The notes under the pieces were generated by a model that ran no database searches, was not told the DNA's origin, and saw nothing but the letters and a program-made list of their open reading frames with translations. This document shows, piece by piece, positions 21,095 to 30,000 of a stretch of DNA of 64,000 nucleotides. Source of the stretch: Gordonia phthalatica (lineage in GTDB: Bacteria; Actinomycetota; Actinomycetes; Mycobacteriales; Mycobacteriaceae); the NCBI RefSeq assembly GCF_001305675.1, contig NZ_CP011853.1:3348001-3412000 (forward strand), in the 5' to 3' direction. The position numbers and the translations under genes are program-made. Position 1 is the first letter of the stretch. Each line of letters begins with the position of its first letter.

Positions 21095-24000
21095 CGACAG
21101 TCGTTCGCCCGCAGCGAACAACGCCACACCGCGATCGACAGCACCCGAACAATCCACCTCGATCACCCGAGCACCGCGCTCAGCAGCAACCCGAGCCGCA
21201 GCACCGTCCGCCGTCGACTCGCCGACCAGCACCACACCGACCGACGCCGTATCGAACATGTAGCCCACGCGCTCGGCAGGAGCCTCCACATCGACCGGCA
21301 CGTACCCGCCACCGGCAGCGACGATCGCATGAATCGCCACGACCATCTCCACCGACCGCGGAATCGACAACGCCACCGCGACATCAGGCCCGACACCGGC
21401 AGCCACCAGCTCCCGCGCCAGCACACTGACCCGAGCACCGAACTCCTCATACGAGAGCTCACGACCACCGAACTCCAACGCCGCAGCATCCGGAGTCCGC
21501 ACGACCTGCGCCGCCACCGACTCCCACACCGTCTCCACTGCAGGAACCGTGACGGCAGCACCCGACTCCGACGCGGCGACCACCGCCACCTCGGGAGCCC
21601 CCAGCATCGGCACATCACCCACCGGCAACGACGCATCGGCGGTCACCGCATCCAGCACACCCACGAAGCGAGCCATCATCGACTCGACCGTGCCCGCATC
21701 GAACAGATCGGTCTCGAACACCACCGAACCCGACCAGGCCTGCCCGGCCTCCGCCGTCGACACCGTCACATACAAATCCAACTGCGCCGGAACCTCCTCA
21801 GGCTCCACCGCAGCGATCTGCAACCCCGCCACCGACGCGTCCAGACCCGACACCGACGCACCCGGATCAAACGACAGAATCACCTGCGCCAACGGCGCGA
21901 ACGCCTCCGACCGCACCGGATCAACCGCGTCCACCACCGTCTCGAACGGCACATCAGCATGCGCGAACGCATCCAGATCCACCGCACGCACCCGATCGAG
22001 CAGACCCGCGAACGACGACCCCGGATCCACCGCAGTCCGCAACACCAACGTATTGACGAACATGCCGACCAACGGATCCAACACCGCCTGACCACGACCG
22101 GCGACCGGCGTACCAATCGCAATGTCATCACCAGCACTCAACCGCGACAACAACACCGCCAACGCCGCATGCACAACCATGAACTCGGTCGCACCCGCAG
22201 AACGGGCGACCTCACCGATCCGGCCCGCCACCGCCGCCGGAATCTCAAACCCGACCCGACGACCACGATGCGACAACGCCACCGGCCGCGACCGATCCGC
22301 AGGCAACTCCAACACATCAGGCAGACCGGCCAACTGCTCACGCCAGTACCCCAACTGACGACCCACCACCGACGACGCATCCTCCGGCGAACCCAACACC
22401 TCGTGCTGCCAGATCGCGAAATCAGCGAACTGCACCGGCAACGCCACGAACTCCGGCACCGACCCCGCCGACCGCGCCACATACGCCGCCAACAGATCAG
22501 TCACCAACGGCAACAGCGACTCGCCGTCGACTGCAATGTGATGAGCGACCACAGCGAGCACGTGCTCATCCGGCGCAGCAGCGAACAGCATCACGCGCAG
22601 CGGCCACTGCGAGGCCACGTCGAAGCCGGCCATGACCGACTCGACGAGTTCCGCCTCACTGCCCACCGTCCGCCACACGGCACGGTCATCGAACTCGGCG
22701 ACATCACCGACCAACTGATACGGCTCGCCCTCGAACGCCGGGTAGTTCGTGCGCAGGATCTCGTGGCGAGACGTCACGTCGATCACCGCGGCACGCAGCG
22801 CAGTCGGGTCGAGCGGTCCCGTCAAGCGAAGGACGGTCGGCAGGTTGTAGACCGGAGAACCCGGCTCGAAACGGTTGATGAACCACATCCGCTGCTGCGC
22901 GAACGACAACGGAATCCGCTCCGGACGCGGCACCACCGCCGTGACCGGCGCCAACGTCGACGCATTCGCCGCCGTCGCCCCGATCAGACCACGCACCGAC
23001 GGCGCCTCGAACAGATCACGAACACTGACCTCGACACCCAACGCCGAACCCGCACGCGCCGCCAACCGCATCGCCGACAACGAATTACCACCCAAATCGA
23101 AGAACGACTCCGTCACCGACACCCGATCAACACCGAGCACCTCCGCGAACACCGCCGCCAGCGCCGCCTCCGACTCCCCCTCCGCCTCGACGAACTCCTC
23201 CGACACCGCACCGAAATCCGGCTCCGGCAGAGCCCTACGATCAAGCTTGCCCGCCGAATTCAACGCGATGTCATCAAGCACCATCCAGACCGTCGGCACC
23301 ATGTAGCCAGGCAACGCCTCCCGGGCCGCAGCCTGCACGGCATCCAGATCTACATCCTCGCCGGCACCCGAGACATAACCCACCAGATGCTGGGATCCAC
23401 CGGGACCGTCGGCGACAGTCGCCGCCGCGTGCACCACCCCGGGCGCTCCGGCCAGAACCGACTCGATCTCGCCGAGCTCCACACGCTGACCACGCAACTT
23501 CACCTGGAAGTCGGTGCGGCCGAGGTACTCGATCTCACCCGCCGTATTCCACCGGACCAGGTCACCTGTGCGATACAACCGCTCGCCCGCCGACCCGAAC
23601 GGATCGGCGACGAATCGTTCGGCGGTCAGATCAGCGCGGGCCGCGTAGCCGCGCGCCAGCTGAACGCCGCCGAGATACAGTTCGCCCGGCACTCCCGCGG
23701 GCACTCGCCGCAGACGGGAGTCGAGGACGACGGCCGAGCTGTTCCAGATCGGCTGACCGATCGGCACGATCAGCGAATCCGACGACACCGCATCGATCCG
23801 CTCCGCCGTGATCTCGACGGCGGCCTCGGTCGGGCCGTACAGGTTGTAGAACAGGACCCCGTCGTCGGGGCCTGCGACCTCAGTCGAGGGCAGCGCGGCA
23901 CGCAATTCGGCCGCGACGGCAGGCGGCAGTGCCTCGCCCGTCGTCGACACGATGCGGATCGACGACATCGCCGAGACCCGCTCGGGTCCGACGACCTCGA

Positions 24001-27000
24001 GGAACACCGACAGCATCGACGGCACGAAGTGCACCATCGTCGCCCGGGTCTCCTCGATCACCTGCGCCACGTACAGCGGATCGACATGGCCCTCGGGCTT
24101 GAGGACGACGAGTCTGGCTCCGACCATGAACGGCGCGAACAGTTCGGGAACCGAGCAGTCGAACGTGTACGGCGTCTTCTGCACCACGACGTCGGTGCCG
24201 TCGATCGGCAGTTCGTCGAGGCCCCAGCGCAACCGGTTGATCACGGCGCGGTGGGTCAGCGTGACGCCCTTCGGGCGACCCGTCGACCCCGACGTGAACA
24301 GGGTGTAGACGGAGTTGTCGAGCCCCAGCGGCGCCAACCGCTCGACATCGGTGATCGGCGTCGATCCCGAAGGCACGTCCGCGGAGGCATCGACACGTTC
24401 ACAGCGCAGGCCGAGATCTCCGGCGGCCGCGAGGACTCCCGCGGGATCGCTTCCGACCGCGGTGAGGACCACCTCGACACCCGCGGTCTCGAACATGTAC
24501 TCGACACGATCAGCGGGCGCGTCCACGTTGACGGGAACATACTGACCACCGGCCGCGACGACCGCATGGATCGCGACCATCATCTCGACCGAACGCGGCA
24601 TCGAGACCGCAACGGTGGACTCCGGTCCCACGCCCAGAGCGATGAGCTTGCGGCCGAGCGCGTTGACGCGGTCGCCGAACTCGGCGTAGCTGACTGCGCG
24701 TCCCTCGAACCACAGCGCTGTCGCATCGTAGTTCGTCGCGACCTGCCCGGCCACCACATCGGCGACCGTCGCTGTCGAGAGCTCGCGAACCTCGCCGTTG
24801 TCGTCGACTGAGACGACCTCGATCGCGGAGTCCAGGGAGATGTCGGCCACAGACGATTCCGGGGCAGATGCGATGCCGCGCAGGATGTCGAGAAGGGCCG
24901 CCGCGAACACCACGATCTGCTGATCTGCGAACGCTGCGGGCAAGTACTTCAGCCGAACCGTGAGGCCGTCTCCGGCCGGTTCGGTGACCATGTTCAGCGG
25001 GTAGTGCGTCGAGTCCCGGATCTCCGCACCGTGAATCGCCAGTCCGCCGTCGACGGTGCCGGACTCGGTGAGCGAGTCGGCGTCGACCGGATAGGACTCA
25101 TGGATGGTCAGGGTGTCGAAGCCCAGCGGCGCGGTCGTCACGGCCGCGATCTCGGGCAGGCTCAGATGCTGGTGGTCGAGGACGGCGACCTTGTCGGCCT
25201 GGATGCGTTCGAGGACCTCGGCGACCGTGGAGGTCGGATCCACATCCACCACTGCGGGCAGCGTGTTGATGAACAGACCGATCATCGACTCGACACCCGG
25301 CAGGTCGGAGGGTCGGCCCGACACGGTCTCACCGAAGGTGACGACCTGATTGCCGGTCAGTCGCGACAGGAACACCGCCCAGCCCAGTTGGAGCACGGTG
25401 GAGAGCGTCGCGTTGTGAGCACGAGCGACCGATTCGAGGTCGGCCAGGAGATCCGGCGCGACGGTGATCTCGTGATCACGCGGCGCCATGTCCCGGGTCG
25501 CAGCGACGCCGGTGCTGACCAGCGTCGGTCCCTCGATGCCTGCGAGGACTCGACGCCACGCGTCCAGCGCCTCGCTCTTGTCGCGGCCGGCGACCAGGCG
25601 GAGGAAGTCCCCGAAATCGCCCGTGGCGGCGCCCGCTGCCTGCGAGGTGTACGTGGAACCCGTCGCGTAGACCGCGAGCACGTCGGCCAGGACCAGCGGG
25701 CCGGACCAGCCGTCGAGGATGATGTGGTGGTTGGTGACGACGAGGGTCGCGGTGTCACCGTGCCGCACCAGCACGAACCGCAGGAGCGGCGGCGCGGTGA
25801 GATCGAACGGGAGCACCCGCTGCTCGTCCGCGATCTGCTGGATCTGCGCAGACACGTCGGTGGAGGCGGCGTCGAGGACGATCTCGGTCCACGGCAGGTC
25901 GACGTGGGCGGGGACCACGGCGGCCACGGCACCGCTCGGTGTCGGCACGAAGCCCGACCGCAGGACGCGGTGAGCGTCGAGCACGGTCTCAGCGGCGGCC
26001 TTCAGCTTGGCGCCGTCGACGCCCGTGCCGAGTTCGAGCACGGCTTGGGCGACATAGACGTCCAACGCACCCGACGTCTCGGCGGCGAGCGCGGACTGGA
26101 AGAACAGGCCGCCCTGAAGCGGCGACAGCGGCCAGACCTCGGCCCCGGGGAAGCGGTCGGCGAGCACGTCGAGGTCGGCCTGGGTGAGCTCGGCGCCGGG
26201 AACGTCGGATGGCGACAGTCCGACGGGGGCGCCGGCGTCGACAACGTCGGCGAGCTGATGCAGTTCGTCGGACCAGCGGTGCGCGATGTCGGTGATGTCG
26301 TCGGTCGACAGCACCGCTTCCGGGGCGCTCATCGACACGACGAGGGTGCGGGCGTCGTTCTCCTGCCGCACGCTCACATTGATGGTGAGTGCCGCCTGGG
26401 CACGCATTCCGCCCGCGGGCGACGACGCGAGGATCGGTGCTTCGACCGCGGTGAACGAGGGAGCGTCACCGGACCCCGCAGCGGCGGTGCCGAGGTAGTT
26501 GAAGACGATCGACGGCATCGGGCGCTCCGAGAGCCCGGTGTCCCCGTGGTAGCGGAGCCAGCCGAATCCGAGTCCGGAGTTCGGCTGCGAGAGACGTTCT
26601 TCCTTGGCGGCCTTGACCGCATGTGCGACATCGGTCGATGGATCGATCGAGACCGGAGCGATGGAGGTGAACCAGCCGACCGAGCGGGAGAGGTCGGCGC
26701 GGACCGGCGCGTCGCCGGTCGACAGCACTTCTTCGTAGCGTCCGTGGCCCTCGACGAGGACGGTGACCGGTGCGGCGTCCGCGATCCGGTGTCCGATCTG
26801 CCAACTGCGGACGGCACGCGCCAGCGCGCCGAGCAGAACGTCGTTCACATTGCCGTTGAAAGCGGCGGGGGCCGTGACGAGCACGTGCTCGGTGACGTCC
26901 GCGTCGACCCGATGCTCGATCGAGTGTGCGGTCGCCTGGCGATCGCGGGCCGGGTCCAGCGCTGTGCCGAAATCGGTCGGCTGCTCGGGAACGCGGGCCG

Positions 27001-30000
27001 ACCAGTAGGCCGCTTCGGCGGCGGCGAGTTCGGGCAAGCGGTCGGCGATGGCCGCGAACCAGGTGCGGGCCGAAGTGGTGTTGTCGCGGAGTACGTACTC
27101 GACACCCGCGGAGCGCTGCGCCCACGCGGTCGCGAGGTCCTCGATGATCGCCCGCCACGAGACGGCGTCGACGCCGATGTGGTGGATCACCAGAACGATG
27201 CGCCGACCGCCGTCGGCGGCGTCCACGATCGTCGCCTGGACGAGTCGGCCGGCCGCGGGGTCGAGTCGACCCGCGGCACGGGCGTGCGCCGCGACGAGGT
27301 CGGCGTCGAACGCCGCGCTGCCCACGGCGCCGTCCGAGGATGCCGCGTCGGCGAGGCCTGCGACGTCGACGGTGTTGCCCGCCGTGAAGCGCCACGCCCC
27401 GTCGATCTCGGCCAACGATGCCGAGAGCATCGGATGGTGGTCGATGACGACGCCGAGGACCTCGGCCAGTCCGTCCGCCGTCAGGTCCTGGGGCGCGGCG
27501 AGGACCAGTGCCTGCGAGTAGTCGGCGAAGTCTGCTGCCTGGTCGGAGTATTCGAGCATCCACGACACGGTCGGCGGAACCACCGTGTCACCGGCCGCTC
27601 CGCCCGGGAGCTCGGGGAGCACGGGCACCGATGCGGTACCGGTCTCGAGCGCGGCCGCCATGTCGCGCACGGTCTTGAGTTCGAAGATCTGTCGTGGCGA
27701 CAGGTCGTGCCCGGCGGCACGCATGGCGGACGCCAACTGGATCGACATGATCGAATCGCCGCCGAGCGCGAAGAACGACTCCGTGACGCTGACTCTCTCG
27801 ACACCGAGCAGACCCGCGAAGACCGCGGCGAGCGCTTCCTCCGTCGCGGTCGCCGGCCCGGTGAATTCGGCGGTCGCGGTGCCGAACTCCGGCTCCGGGA
27901 GTGCGCGGCGGTTCAGCTTTCCAGCTGAGTTGAGCGCGATGTCGTCGAGGACCGTCCAGACGGTCGGGACCATGTACGACGGCAACGACCGTTCGAGCGA
28001 CGTCCGGATCTCGTCGACGTCGACCGACGACGGTGACAGGTAGGCCACCAGATGCTGGGCGCCTCCGGGGGCCGTCGCGACGGTCGCGGCAGCCTTCACG
28101 ACGCCCGGAGCCGCCGTCAGGACCGACTCGATCTCGCCGAGCTCGATGCGCTGGCCGCGGAGCTTCACCTGGAAGTCGGTGCGGCCGAGGTACTCGATCT
28201 CGCCGACCGCGTTCCAGCGGACCAGGTCGCCGGTGCGGTATAGGCGCGCTCCCGGCGTGGCCACGAACGGGTCGGCGACGAATCGTTCCGCGGTGAGGCC
28301 GGGCTGCGCGGCATAGCCGCGGGCCAGCTGGACTCCACCGAGGTACAGCTCGCCGGGCACCCCCGCGGGGACCGGCCGCAGGCGGTCGTCGAGGACGTAG
28401 GTCGAGGTGTTCTCGACGGCACGACCGATCGGCACCTGATGCACACCGGGCCGCAGCACCGCGGTGGTCGCGTAGACCGTGTCCTCGGTGGGACCGTAGT
28501 GGTTGAAGGCGGTGGCCTGGGGCACGGTCGCCAGGATCCGGTCGGACACCGCGGGCGGCAGGGCCTCGCCTGCGATGTGCACGCGCTCCAGCGAGGCGAG
28601 TGCGTCCTCGCCCTCCGCGTGGTCCTCGAGGAACACCGACAGCATCGAGGGCACGAACTGCACGATGGACACGCGGTCGCGGGCGATCAGACCGCGCAGG
28701 TACTCCGGGTCGCGGTGACCGTCCGGTTCCGCGATCACCATCCGCGATCCGCGGATCATCGGCCAGAAGAGCTCCGGCACCGAGACGTCGAAGGTGTACG
28801 GCGTCTTCAGCATGATCGTCGGGTCGGTGACGTCGCCGATCACGCGATCGAACCAGTCGATCAGGTTGGCGAGTGCGCCGTGCGAAACGGTGACGCCCTT
28901 GGGACGGCCGGTGGAGCCGGACGTGAAGAGCGTGTACGCGGCGGTGTCGGGGTGCACGGGTCCACGACGGTCCGAATCAGAGACCGGTGGCGTCGAGACG
29001 TCGACGGGCGCGGACGCGTCGACGACGACCGTCACGGCATCCGCGGGCAGACTCGAGACGGCGTCCGGCACGGCACCCGCCCCGACGAGGACGACGCGCG
29101 CATCGGCGGTCTCGAGCATGTACCGCGCGCGTTCGCCCGGCAGCGCGGTGTCGACCGGAACGTATCGCCCACCGGCCGCGATGACGGCGTGCACCGCCAC
29201 GACCATCTCGATGCTGCGATCCAGGCAGACCGCCACCGCGGTCTCCGGACCCACACCGAGGGCGATCAGTTCGCGCGCGAGGACCGCGACGCGAGCCGCG
29301 AACTCGCTGTAGGAGACCGTCCGGGCGCCCGACACGAGTGCGACGGCGTCCGGGGACTGCTCGCCGCGACGGGCGAGCCCGTCGACCAGGACACCCGCGG
29401 GCACCGACGACGACTCCCCCGCCGATCCGGCGAGCAGATGCGCAGATTCGTCGGCCGTGAGCAGGACCGCGTCACCGACGGCGCGCGACGGAGCGGTCAC
29501 CAGTTCGGTGAGCAGCGCGACGAAACGATCGGCCAGCGTCGAGATGGTCGACGGGTCGAAGAGGTCGGTCGCGAACACCGCCATGCCGGTCCAGTCCGAG
29601 CCGTCCGTGCCCGAGCGGATGATCATCGACAGGTCGAACTGTGCGGGGACGGTCGGCGGATCGAGCTGTTCGAAGGCCACGCCGTCGACGGACACCTCGA
29701 GCCGGTCGACCGAGGCTGCGGGGTCGAACGAGAGCATCACCTGGGCGAGCGGCGAGAAGGCTTCACTGCGGACCGGGTCCAGGGCTTCGACGACGGATTC
29801 GAAGGGGACGTCGGCGTTCGCGAAGGCGTCCAGGTCGACGGTCCGCGCGCGGTCGAGCAGGTCCGTGAACGAGTCGCTCGCGTCCACCGTCGTGCGCAGC
29901 ACCAGGGTGTTGACGAACATGCCGACGAGGTGGTCGAGCGCCGACTGCCCGCGGCCGGCGATCGGCGTCGCGATCGCGATGTCGTCGGTGGCGCTCAATC

